Below are positions 54,145-64,000 of a stretch of DNA of 64,000 nt, piece by piece. This DNA is from Mytilinidion resinicola (lineage: Eukaryota; Ascomycota; Dothideomycetes; Mytilinidiales; Mytilinidiaceae): the NCBI RefSeq assembly GCF_010093595.1, contig NW_022985450.1, forward strand, positions 1,210,130 through 1,274,129, in the 5' to 3' direction. Under the pieces are notes generated by a model. The model did no database searches. It was not told where the DNA came from and worked only from the letters and a program-made list of their open reading frames with translations. The position numbers and the translations under genes are program-made. Positions within the stretch are counted from its first letter, which is position 1; every line of letters starts with the position of its first letter.

Positions 54145-55170
54145 ATACGATTTCTTAGAGGTATTAGAGAGAGGAGTTGCTTAGCAATAGTAAGTTAAGG
54201 CCCTTTATCTTGCTTCGGGGTATATTAAATTAGTTCGATGTTTTTCCCAGTAGCTCTATCCACAGCAGCCGATAACAATATTGCAATCAACTGGATCTGT
54301 TCTGCTGGCTTGTTCCCACAGGTTAGGTAGAGGCGTCCGTTATTGCTAATATGTGGGTTTAGTGCGTATAATATAAGGATAGAGAAATAGTTCCGTCGAT
54401 AGCATATCCAAACTCTGTTGTTGGAGAAGAAGTTCTTTTCGATTTTGGCCTCAATGTAAGGGACAATGGTCTGGCCATTGCAAGTAATGTCAGTATAGTT
54501 CTCCTGTTGGTTGAAAGGGGGAGTATTACTTAGGACCTGTGAGTTGCTTAAGTAGTTCAGCATTGTCCCTGCACTACTGTACGAGGAGGCTGACGGAGCT
54601 CGTGAAATAGAATCGAGGTGCCCATGAAGCGAGAGAGCAGAGTGCCTGTGAAGACCAGGCGTGGATATAGTGTAGTTATCTCTAGTAGATGCTTCCAGGG
54701 ATGGTGACACTGGATTGACAATCCCTGGTAATCGTGCAGGAGGTAACATGCCCGGTATCGAATGGTCCGTTCTAGTCTGCTGTCAGCTGTCAGCTGTCAT
54801 GCATCAAAACTCAGGTTGGACGGGACGAAAAGGCTATCGAGCGTCAAGGCTACTTACATAGACGACATCCTTGGGCGCATATTCATGTTGCCCAACTGCT
54901 GGTAGTTTGGAAAATACTAGTTCGTAGTCGAGCATGAGTTTGCCAGGCTGGGGGTGTGATATCCGACGCTGGGTGCCAAAAAGGACGAGAAGGCCAGCGA
55001 GGATGCGTTTGAGCTCGATATAGAGCCTGAGCCGGAGTCGGAGAATCTAGTGCCGGTTTGGTGCCTATAGTAGGCCTGTTAGCCACGTCCTCTAGGCGTG
55101 CATTCGGAAGTAATGCCAGGAGGAGGCTATGGGGCGGCACGGCAAGGCAACGCTGTCGCACTTGGCAGGC
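54145..55170 (-). pseudogene. NDT80/PhoG-like DNA-binding protein relic
   Basis: The minus strand encodes YIEAKIEKNFF, VWICYRRNYFS, NNGRLYLTCGNKPAEQIQL and LLSAAVDRATGKNIELI, the central NDT80-type DNA-binding blocks, but the middle strand is degraded. After the stop at 54225 the frame continues as YTPKQDKGP with two TAA codons in place of Gln (CAA to TAA), and then runs into the transposon nest. Upstream, beyond a likely intron at 54780-54860 (GTAAGT ... CAGCAG), Ser/Pro-rich sequence from 55165 may be the 5' part in shifted frames. A truncated and mutated copy. Confidence 0.7.
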
Positions 55171-55780
55171 TGCAAGGCCGGGGGCAGGCTGGAGGGTCCA
55201 ATGGAGAGAATAGCAACGTATTGTGCTTCATGTGGTCGATGGGGCATGTAACGCAGCCCATTGCTGCCGCCGATAGAGTACAGCGAGGACGGCAAAGCTG
55301 TGGTGTACATGAGAGCCGATATGCTCGACGCTGGTGAACTCCTGCTCCGACGAGAAGGGGTAGTCAGACGCTAGGGGCAGCGGTTGGATGACTGCGGGCC
55401 AATTAGCCAATCACCCCGCGGAGGGGGGTTGGCGTGCAAGAGCGCACTACATGAGGTCGCAGCCGCGGCGGCCAGCGAGATATAGAAAAATCGCAGCAGG
55501 CGTGGAGGGGAGTAGTGGGCACTAGACAGGGCGAAGACAGGGCGATAGGGAGAGGAGGTGCGGAGAGGAATTGAGTGGTTTAACCCCAACAGTGCGAGGG
55601 GTTTAAGGCTGATTTACCTTGATTCATCACTGGAGATGCGCTGCTCACTCTCTACTCTTTGCTCGCTCCTGTTGGCCGTCTAGCCGCTCGATCTCGTCTG
55701 CGATGGCAGCAGGCATCGGGCTGGATTTGGGGTAACGTAATTCACAAGTGAGCTGGCCACCCAAGCGAGCTGGCCACCCA
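55171..55780. other. No recognisable gene
   Basis: GC-rich short frames on both strands without domains. Two extra AGCGAGCTGGCCACCCA units (about 55747-55780) lie directly before the MITE end. Confidence 0.5.
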
Positions 55781-56160
55781 AGCGAGCTGGCCACCCCATC
55801 ATTGGTACAATTTGGACGCTTTAGAACCCCAGCAATCTCAACAACCACAAAATATTTCAGGCTGTGACTTGGAATGATAATATGCGTGGCTATTTTAAGA
55901 ATGTATGTTCATTTTTTAGTTCTCTTAAGAACCCTGTTTAGCCGTAGCAAAGTTTTGGTTAGTTTTGGCTCCTAAAATTAGGTAATACCTAAAATCTAAT
56001 TGAATAATCCCTCTACATTGCTCTAAACTTTCTCTTAGCTATTAGGAAGAGCTAGATAGTATGTACAACCTTAGAACTGTACTTTATATTTTATGGCTGT
56101 CAAGATTGCTAGGGTTCTAAAACGTCCAAATTGTACCAATGATGGGGTGGCCAGCTCGCT
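55781..56160. mobile_element. 380-bp MITE
   Basis: Terminal inverted repeats of about 70 bp start AGCGAGCTGGCCACCCC and run through CATTGGTACAATTTGGACG on both ends, with a few C/T differences. The AT-rich middle is non-coding. The left end is preceded by two tandem near-copies of the outer 17 bp, so the target duplication could not be defined. Confidence 0.85.
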
Positions 56161-56239
56161 GTAACGGGGTCGTCTCTTCTATACTTTCCAAGTACGCTCA
56201 CTTAGGCAAAGGATAGGTCAAGTCGTCGTCGGGGTGCGA

Positions 56240-56500
56240 TAGTTTTCAGAAGGAAAGGCAAATCAATCTAAGGCATAAGACGGGTTATTTCCAATAGGTA
56301 GTATTGAAGTCTTGAGTTGAACACGAGGTTCCTAACTACCGAGAATGAGTGTGCTTAAATACAAAAGACAACTCCTAAGAAACCTATGACTCGTTCCTGC
56401 TCGTTTGATTCTCAACGAGCACGCTCGTCCTTGCTCGTTCGATTTCCAACGAGCACTCACGTGACCTCCTGCCTCGTGACCTCGTAGCTAGCCAGGGGAG
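56240..56500 (-). repeat. Dispersed repeat, second copy (see 24665-24900)
   Basis: Shares the GAGTTGAACACGAGGTTCCT ... AAATACAAAAGACAACTCC core and the ACCTCGTAGCTAGCC block with 24665-24900 in the same order and spacing. Confidence 0.7.
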
Positions 56501-57520
56501 TCCAGCACTCCGAGGCGCTGTACCCTCGTACCCCTGGGTCCTGTATGCAGATTACGTGTAACCAATCTGATCTGCTTACTTGCTTCCTCGAATACCTCAG
56601 TAATCGAGCCCTTCGTGTTGAGTGCCTCGCTCGACACTTCAGCGAGCTAAGTTAGATAAGTTTAACTTACCAATCATAAATAACTAGCATGACGACTAAT
56701 TGTTTAGTCACATGCTCCTTCTGCTGCCTAGTTAGCGAGCGAACTTTGATCACTCAATCTTTGTGCATTCTACCCGTTGTCCATCTCAATTCGCACCATA
56801 GCCGAATTTCTCACTGTTCCACTCTCCATGTCCATACTCCCTTAGGTCAGATGAGCCTAGCATTTGGGGTATGTGGTGGACCGACTTGCCCATCAATAGC
56901 ATCGCGAAGGTAAGCTCCGTGTTGGTCCCCGATCACATGCCTGAAGTACCGATATTGGAGACCAGTATGGCCAATCTGGCCAATCTGGCGTCGACGTACA
57001 GGAATCAAGGCCAATAGGACGCAGCAGAAGAACGAACACTGGATTGATATCGTTGGTCCGCCGACACGAGACGGGCTTTTGGCCACGTCAGTCTTGCTTG
57101 CATGCTTTCTGTTTGGAGATGCTTGACTCACCATGGTGACAGAGGAGAGCACGCCGAGTGGCAGAAACCCATTCCCTAATGTACCGTCTCACTAAATAAC
57201 TTCTGTACACGGCATTGTTGTCGGAGCAAGCTTGCATGCGCGATTTCTTGTATTGGAGGTTGCCTTTAGCCACTCTAGGTCCACCATGTTATAAACAACT
57301 AGAACCCGAGGAATTGGCTTGGCATGCGTGCCGGATCGACAAGAGATCGTTCTAGATTTGTGAACAAAGACGATTCGACGGAGGTGCTGCGGCTGACTCG
57401 CCATATGGCTTAGCAACATTGATCAATCAAGACTTTGTCCGATGATGTCCGATCCATACTTGTACTTCATATGAAACAGTATCACATATCGAAAAGTAAG
57501 CCCTACATCCTATCATTCTC
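56501..57520. other. No recognisable gene; LINE 3'-end-like words
   Basis: Around 56570-56650, words such as ACTTGCTTCCTCGAATACCTC match 57590-57615 at the 3' end of the LINE remnant, suggesting another 3'-end fragment. The rest has only chance frames. Confidence 0.45.
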
Positions 57521-57579
57521 TCTCATCGGCCGGTCAGTCGTCGAGGGAATTGGTCTCCACATTTCCGGTGTGCCAACGA

Positions 57580-58740
57580 TGTCCGATTAGTTACTTGCTT
57601 CCGCGAATACCTCAGTATACGCGTCTTGTGTGTTATGGGTTGTGACACGTCGCTAGCAGTCCATTGGGGATGAATCGATCGGCGACATTGCATGTAAGTT
57701 AATCCTGGACTTACGCGATGAGGGCCAAGTAGATGCCACCTGCTACAGGAGAAGAGGAAGTGCGGTATTGATCCTGTGTGCCCGCAGTCGCATGCCGCCG
57801 TCTCACATGCCTTAATCTTGTAGAGGTATTCCTTGAGGAACGTCTTGCCTGTCCGCAGCTGCGTGAGGATCGCTGCCTCCACACTGTTCAGCTGCTGGTA
57901 CAACTCCGCCGACCTGCCTAAGTGCAGTGCTGCGTCAATCCTCCTTGTGAACTCGCCCGTCTCCGCCCGTCTAGATGAAATAAATCCTGCTGCGATATTG
58001 GCTCTCTTCAGCGCAAGTCGTAGCAGATACCATGGTATGCCATCCCGCTGCGGCGGCTCGGCGCTTTCTTCTCTCGTTGCCGCCTTCGCCAGCTTGTCTG
58101 CTTCCTCGTTTCCCTTAAACCCAGCATGACCAGGGATCCAGTACAGCGTGACATTGGTCATGTGGAGCTTCTTGATGATGCCCGTTACCACTCGTCCTCT
58201 AACTCCGTATTGACTGCAGTGCCGACTGAGCGTCCGAAAATATCCGTATGCTAGGTGCTGGTGCTGGAGCGCCATCCCTATCGCGCGCCATACATGACAG
58301 GCCCCACGGCCAGTTGGATGCCTCGCTAATCGCCAGGAGTTCGGTGAGGCGGGTGTCCACCTGATCTGAACTTGCCACCGTCTTCGCAATGCGCGCTCGG
58401 GACGGCATTGCGTATACGCCAATCCCCGTCTTGCCCTTGCGCACCGATGCATCCACGTATATATCCACCTGTCCTGGCTTGTACTCCTCTACAATGGCTC
58501 GAGCTTGCTCCTCGTCTTCGTAGATCACGACCTTAGGTCGGGCTACCCACGGCGGGCATGCGTATGCTTTGACCTCTAGCACAGCATCGACTTGGACGTC
58601 TTCACACATCTCCATCTCCGCGATTTTCATGAGCGGCGACCGGTGCTTCGTGCACAGCCGTTGCCGTTTGATCCCAGATATTGTCAAAGGGATGTGCGGG
58701 TCGGCCGCCCTCCCTGCTTGTGGTGGCAACCTCTAGTTGC
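57580..58740 (-). mobile_element. 5'-truncated LINE (Tad/I-type) with RNase H
   Basis: The minus strand from about 58730 encodes the linker MPPQAGRAADPHIPLT, then RNase H motifs VDIYVDASVRKGKTGIGVYA, RLTELLAI and RIFSDAQSALQSI. After a frame break near 58200 it continues with HMTNVTLYWIPGHAGFKGNEEADKLAKAA and a terminal zinc-binding CDCGHTGSIPHFLFSC. This is the 3' part of a non-LTR retrotransposon polyprotein; the endonuclease and reverse transcriptase are missing, as usual for truncated copies. A small piece of its 5' boundary recurs at 24978-25030. Confidence 0.85.
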
Positions 58741-59154
58741 TAAACCCTTGGATTTACCACTCGTAAGCATATTTACTGATTGCAATTAAAGTTGAACTAA
58801 TGATGGATGGAAGAGAGCTGCTGCATCAGTCAAATGCACACATGATCCGATTAGACACATGATAAACATAATCAAAGCCTTTAGTTGGCTAGATCTGCGT
58901 AGTACACTTAATCTGACTATCCAAGCGCTTCCGCCGACCAGCTATCTGCAACTGAGAGGAAAGGAGGAGGAGGACCTGCAAGGGGGTACTGATAGCGTCG
59001 GAACCCATAGACAAGCTCCGTATATTCTTGCATTTCAATCTTCAGATGAGGACTTCTTCACATGCATAATGCATCACGATTGATGTATTTATTCAAGTTC
59101 AGCAACCTTCTATTTGGCTGCACTGTCTATTCTTGAAAACAACACTATCCAAAG
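58741..59154. other. No recognisable gene
   Basis: Spacer and presumed promoter of the following gene. No TATA box or repeat was identified. Confidence 0.4.
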
Positions 59155-60210
59155 ATGAATTCTATTTGGCAGGATATCAAACTCTTCTTCGGAGATGGTT
59201 TCGTCGCTCGGTCTAGTCCAATCCAGTTCAACACACACTGCTGTAACTTGAAGCAACCCTCTACCCAAAACGACAATGTATATTACGGAGTGGAAATAAA
59301 CGAGGACGCCATGCCATTATTTTCCGCCCTGGGCGACACATGTGCTCCATCTTGCTCATGCTTAGAGATCAAGGAATTCATCAAGCACATTGAGGATTTC
59401 ATTCAAACAGCGTCAAGTACGCATGTCAACGACTATTCGCTTCATACTGGGAAAAACGACACATCCGTTGATGATACGTGTATGTACGCGATGCGTGACG
59501 CAATCCAGTGGTGGGTAAATTGACATGGATCCTTGGATGGCCACCACTGGAAACAAATGTACATTGCATTCTCCACGATACCCGACGACGTCATGATCCC
59601 TCCTCAACATCTGATCAACGGCTCGTTTCGTCTTCTTGGAAACCGCCTTTCAGACGTACTGGCCGGCCTACGATCGGAAAATGTCCATCCAGATGACATC
59701 CTATTTATGGAAAAGCGCCTGTGGCGTCAATATACCCTGCAATATCTAGAAAAAATCGATCCTGGACTACGCACTAGATTGCTCTCGAAGACCATCTTGA
59801 TGACTCAGTTCAGAACCATCACCGCAAATACTCATGGCGCCGCTGTTGCTCTTTTGGCTGCTCGGCAGACTAAGTCTCTAGGAGTAGCAGATACCGCTGT
59901 GGAAATGGCTGCTATATGTGACGCCATATCCATGGATATGGCAAAAGAAGCTTTGGGCATCTTACAAGGAGAACCTACCGAAACAACAGCCAGAGATCGG
60001 AAACAGCTCGGACGCGAATTACGATGGCTATACGTCAGATGCCTAGAATCTCTCGATTCTCATTCCAGTGCGTCCCTACTAAGGCGATTCGCAACTTCCG
60101 GTCTGCACTTCGTTCCTCTCATGGACAGGTATCGCGAATGTTTGGAACACGTTCGCTTTCCAATAGCCACTCCTTTATGTCGCAGACTGGACACTTATAT
60201 CGTTGCATGA
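59155..60210 (+). pseudogene. Unrecognised gene with a single TGA
   Basis: The frame from MNSIWQDIKLFFGDG to RRLDTYIVA is open for 351 codons except for one TGA at 59521-59523 (after AIQWWVN); the frame is identical before and after, and no usable intron spans it. The sequence looks like genuine protein, with acidic and hydrophobic alternation and helical blocks (HLINGSFRLLGNRLSDVLAGL, AVEMAAICDAISMDMAKEAL). I recognise no domain. Single-exon layout and good codon character suggest a recently lost accessory gene, or a sequencing error at the stop. Confidence 0.6.
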
Positions 60211-60317
60211 TGGAGCATAAGCTTGGGTGTGGTTTGGTTTGGTTTGATCGCTCTAGTGGTCATTGGCTTGCAAACCATGGCCTAGTCTGTCGGGTTTTTG
60301 GTGACATGAACAGGTGT

Positions 60318-60577
60318 ACTCGGGTTGCAGCACTACAACCTAGGATCAACAACTCAGATGCTAGTAACGTACCAGGATAGCATGCTGATACAGGAGGAAG
60401 TAACAGGTAGTGCAACAGCAGTGCGGCAGCACGGTATCAGTTCTGCATCAAAAGGATGTAACCAGCAACGTATCAAGAGAGCTGCCACGGGGGTGGCCCC
60501 CCTTCCTTCCCCTAGTATATAAACAACGAGCTAGACACCTATAGAAATCAGAGTTCACATCAATTTTCAACCTGAGT
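60318..60577 (+). repeat. Solo-LTR- or MITE-like element, copy 5
   Basis: A 260-bp copy with ACTCGGGTTG/CAACCTGAGT ends and a perfect GGTGT duplication (60313-60317, 60578-60582). The outer ~50 bp and the CCTTCCTTCCCCTAGTATAT tract match the other copies, but the middle (about 60358-60478) is different, so it is a distinct subfamily. Confidence 0.9.
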
Positions 60578-60665
60578 GGTGTGCTGCTCGTATTTCCATT
60601 CGCATCCACATAAGTAATAGTAGCATGCTCGTAATTGTCAGCTGGACTGCTGTGAAATCTCTCCC

Positions 60666-60727
60666 TATCCGCCCCACGGACTAATTCGCGTTAATGAGCG
60701 CAAGCGAATTGGTCTGTGGGGCGGATA
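60666..60727. repeat. 24-bp hairpin
   Basis: Arms TATCCGCCCCACGGACTAAT+TCGC (60666-60689) and its near-complement at 60704-60727, with two mismatches, both G/A-type transitions, and a 14-nt loop. Non-coding surroundings. Confidence 0.8.
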
Positions 60728-60730
60728 TAG

Positions 60731-61109
60731 TAGTTTGAGCCTGCATGTACACGTGGGCACATTCGACCTTACTCTAAAATGGCCTGAGCGACAGCAGGTG
60801 CATTGGGCTTTTCAAGCTCCTGCACTCTTTCAATCACTTCCTCGGTCGCGTTGGCAGCTATCACGGTTATGTAAGTACGGGCTTCTCACTCTCTCTCCAG
60901 TACGCACAAGAACGAGATACTCTGTGTAGATTACGGCATTCTAAATTTAGCAACTTTTTATATAAAAGATCTCCCGATGCATAGAACTAGATTTACGCGA
61001 ATAGATCAGGGCGCCACATGCCTTCGTAGCAGCCGGAGAGGCTTGCATGGAACGCTTATGGATACGCACTGTGAATAGCAGCGATTAGGAGTCAGCCTTA
61101 CGGATCGCA
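60731..61109. other. No recognisable gene
   Basis: Only chance frames between the hairpin and the MITE. Confidence 0.5.
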
Positions 61110-61117
61110 TAAGAAAG

Positions 61118-61769
61118 GGACGAGCTTAATTACCACCCCCCCTTTCTCTCCGCACCACCCCCCTTTTCTCTTCCTACCACCCCACCTACATTTAGCCTAG
61201 CTCCGGCCGGTAATAACTTTGTTCCACTAATTAGGTTATCGCTTAGGCGATAGTAGTGTTAAATAACGGTCTTAATTCACCAATATAGCACCGGACCTCT
61301 TTTTCTACCGGACAAGCAGGCACCCTAACAGCGACCCAGGGCTCTATTTCCTTAGTCTCCGACAGTCAACTAGCCCTTAAAGATGGCCCTCTATCTACTC
61401 CTAAGGAGAAGGCTGTTTATAATGAAGGAGCTGGTGCAGCAGGAGGATCTTCGGGTGTAAGACCTTGGTATAATAGTGTATACAGCGTTCCTTTTAATCA
61501 GCAATTAAAAGTAGTCATCTAGGAGCTTTCCGCTTCTAGCTATAGTAAAGAGAGTGAATAGACTATTGCTGCATGTGTATATATCCTTTCTAATTCATAT
61601 AGCCTTTCCAATTCGTGTATACATCCTTTCCAATTTGCATAAACAAGTAAATCTAATTAGTGGAACAAAGTTATTACCGGCCGGAGCTAGGCTAAATGTA
61701 GGGGGGGTGGTAGGAAGAGAAAAGGGGGGTGATGCGGAGAGAAATGGGGGGTGGTAATTAAGCTCGTCC
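61118..61769. mobile_element. hAT-like MITE with 117-bp inverted repeats
   Basis: A 652-bp element with inverted repeats of equal length (61118-61234 and 61653-61769), ends GGACGAGCTTAATTACC, and a perfect 8-bp duplication TAAGAAAG (61110-61117, 61770-61777). An 8-bp duplication is typical of the hAT superfamily. The interior is non-coding, with CCTTTCCAATTCG-type short repeats at 61585-61640. It needs a transposase encoded elsewhere. Confidence 0.9.
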
Positions 61770-61777
61770 TAAGAAAG

Positions 61778-63059
61778 TGCCTTTGTTATCCGCCAGCGAT
61801 TCTAATGCGCTAGCGTTACGGGCCCATTTTGGCTCCCTCTGAACACTAGCGCTCACCTTGCTGACGATTCCGATGCATCATGCTCAATGTTCAGCCTCAT
61901 CTGAATTTTCACTAAGTCACGTGTTCCGCACAGAGCCTATTATCCGGCAGGGCTTATGCGTAATGCACCTGTACAAAAGGTATTTAAGAGCAGTACGTGT
62001 CATAAGTACAAAGAATAAGGGCTGGTATAGATGCGTACCCAGCAGCGCATATATATATACTGGTGCGAAGTGTTGGCCTTTAGGAACAGTACGTTTGATT
62101 AAAGATGTCAGGGACCACGTGAGATAGGTACACGTGATCCAAGTTCTGAACCAGGTTCCTCCGAGTCCGTGAAATCCCTCTTTCTCCTTCTACTACGTCT
62201 TGTATCTGGTCTCGACCCCTACGGGCTAATACTATTGTTACTGTTCCTCCGAGTACCACTGCTGAATTGATTTCGCATGTGAACCCTGACACGGCTAGAC
62301 GGCTTGTCAATGAGCCGAAATGGGACACTCGTCGCCTTGGCAAGTCTTGGCGTATGTGGCCCAGATCTGGGACACCCAGAAAACTCAAAAAGGAACGAAG
62401 AGCCAGTAGTATTTGTCTCTAACTTAGCCCGGATTTTGCGAATTTGTACCAATCCCCATGGCACCAGCTCTGACTTACGGCGGAGACGAGAAGGAGCAGT
62501 GTTATGCAGCGGTACTTGTGCCACACAGGGTAAGTGGTATCTTAAGCATCCTTGTCGCCCAGAAGGATGGACAACGCAATTGCATACAGAACTCGCGAGC
62601 TGTGTTGGGAAATAGAGCTCACGCACCGCCGCGTCGAATAGTCGCACATGGTGTAGCGGCTCCCGGAGTCCACAGGTTGAGCTAGCGTTGCATGATGACG
62701 AGCGATGGCTTATAGCAGCATATATTATCAACAACGCAGGCAGCTTGGTGTCGCGCTCGTGGGGATAGTTGCTAAGAGCTGGGTTGAAACTAAGACGAAC
62801 GCAAAGAATCGCAGCGTGCGTGCCGACATTCGCTCGGCAGATGACCTGCTGATGGCCAGGCCAGGATGCTGGGGTCGTGATCGGAGAGAATAGCAATTGA
62901 TCGAAGCTACGCGGGCTTAGAGCAACACTAGTAGTTAGACTCACCCCTACTCCTAAATTAGCTAGCAAGGTTGGCGCGCCAAGCCTCACCCAGCTCCCGC
63001 CATCAACCCTATCGCACGATCAACAATCTCCCGCGATCACCTAGCTCCCACTGCGGTAA
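61778..63059. other. No recognised gene
   Basis: A 256-codon minus-strand frame (62219-62989) is antisense to several plus-strand frames and has no domain. Plus-strand sequence near 62280-62420 and 62690-62760 has some coding character but no recognisable family and several stops. Confidence 0.4.
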
Positions 63060-63390
63060 CCATTCACTGCAACGAACTAGCCGCCTGCTGGAGATATGTA
63101 ATCATCAACGCGTGGGTCCTTACAATTCGCATGCCCTCAGGATCTCCAATTTCCGCCCAAGACAGAAGTTCTGCAGACACCGATATTCGGCATCCAGATC
63201 GCGTTGCTGCTTCGCAAGGCTCTCGAAGGTGCTCTGGAGCTGGGTATCTTCTTCGCTCTTCTTCATGCAACACTTATGCGCAGCCTTGCGGTTGGCCTCG
63301 CGCTGGTCGTCGCGGGATTGCGACATTTTGGAGCGCTTGGCTTTGCCTTGGCCGGTCGGGGTGGTTGAGGGCGGGCACACATCGCTGTCT
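63060..63390 (-). pseudogene. bZIP transcription factor fragment
   Basis: The minus strand reads REANRKAAHKCCMKKSEED, a fungal bZIP basic region (normally KCRMKK), then heptads QLQSTFESLAKQQRDLDAEY RCLQN. At EILR the frame shifts by one and continues as HANCKDPRVDDYIS before a TAG. The N-terminal region is basic and in frame from 63380. A fragment of a small bZIP gene, frameshifted and without a full start. Confidence 0.65.
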
Positions 63391-63659
63391 TGCGGGGGCC
63401 GAGGGCGGAGCCTAACCCCTGGGCTTCTCTAAACTGCGGTCGGGAGGGGATGGGAATCCTGAAATCGCCACGGCCGTGCGCCATGTCACTCTGGGGATGT
63501 CCATATGAGAAAGGGTCTCAGGATCTTCGCCGAGGCTGCGACTAAGGCGGTATGACTGATGGGGATACTTGCGAGAATGGGGTGATCGTGTAAGTTAAAC
63601 GCCGGAGGATTGGTGCGAGCAGAACCGTCCGCCCCGTCTGGAGCTCCCAACTAGTGATC

Positions 63660-63890
63660 GCTTCTGTTGGAGGCACCGATCGACGTGGCGGCTTCGCATG
63701 AATTTGCATGATAGCAGCCACAAGGCTGATGACGACTTCCGAGTATAGTAGTGAGGTTCTGAGGCTCGGATGGGGCCCTTTTATGAGTACCAGGAGTGAT
63801 AAGAGCTCGATAGTGGTGCTGTGGCGAAGGAATTGTGTTACGCCATGGAAGGAGGCTCTCCACAAATCAGGCGCGATGGCGATGATGCGA
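63660..63890 (-). repeat. Dispersed sequence, second copy (see 24215-24440)
   Basis: Matches 24215-24440 in ordered blocks, including CGCCACAGCACCACTATC and CATAAAAGGGCC, with an ATG about 70 bp beyond the TATA-like word (63715 region). The minus-strand frame continues to 63542 without a known domain. Confidence 0.5.
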
Positions 63891-64000
63891 TCGTAATTTT
63901 TTGGTGGGAGCTGTTCTATGTGCTTAGAAGTGGCCACAGTACTGTACACGACTTATATAGAACTGTGGGAAATATCAATGTCTCCACAGAGTCTGAATTG

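Noticed and set aside
54816..54827. ACTCAGGTTGG as another end of the 5-bp-duplication element
   Set aside because: Only the terminal 10 bp match and no second end or duplication is found nearby.
62219..62989. 256-codon minus-strand frame
   Set aside because: Overlaps several plus-strand frames, no motif, and composition typical of antisense reading.

Overview
This is a gene-poor, repeat-rich stretch of a filamentous ascomycete genome (Pezizomycotina type). The evidence is short GT-AG introns (47-134 bp) with CTAAC/CTGAC branch points, Zn2Cys6, BTB, GRF, NDT80 and bZIP type genes, many dead transposons, and nonsense codons explained by CpA-to-TpA changes, the signature of repeat-induced point mutation (RIP). 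I see no prokaryotic operons, rRNA, tRNA or CRISPR.

Layout. 0-25 kb is mostly relics: copies of a ~250 bp element with 5-bp target duplications, a dead Tc1/mariner element carrying a 17-bp minisatellite, decayed host genes (valyl-tRNA synthetase, phosphotransferase, M28 peptidase, protein kinase) and several pieces of the fungal PD-(D/E)XK nuclease-like family. One intact BTB gene sits at 22.9-23.9 kb. 25.3-30.2 kb holds an intact GTP cyclohydrolase I gene head to head with an intronless 1,161-residue gene that joins a methyltransferase-like region, an FAD-linked oxidase, an animal-type phosphomevalonate-kinase-like domain and an adenine-phosphoribosyltransferase-like domain. This pair looks like a small biosynthetic locus and is the most novel item here.

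30-40 kb holds a spliced unknown gene, a ~92-bp satellite, a deaminase-like gene broken by a 29-bp tandem duplication, and a GRF zinc-ribbon gene. 40.8-51.4 kb is a compact catabolic cluster: secreted SMP-30-type lactonase, RraA-type aldolase, Ldh2-type oxidoreductase, MFS anion transporter, LigI-like amidohydrolase and a Zn2Cys6 regulator. The regulator's coding sequence is split by a 216-bp element flanked by a 5-bp duplication. All five structural genes splice into exact open frames. Together they could import a lactone or sugar/aromatic acid, open the lactone, and oxidise and cleave the product.

51.6-64 kb is again mostly repeats: a Fot1/pogo element nested in an older repeat, an NDT80-like relic, a 380-bp MITE, a truncated LINE, a single-stop gene of unknown family, another 5-bp-duplication element, a 652-bp hAT-like MITE and a bZIP fragment. 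Exon boundaries were set by eye from splice consensus and frame; family calls come from recognised motifs, not searches.
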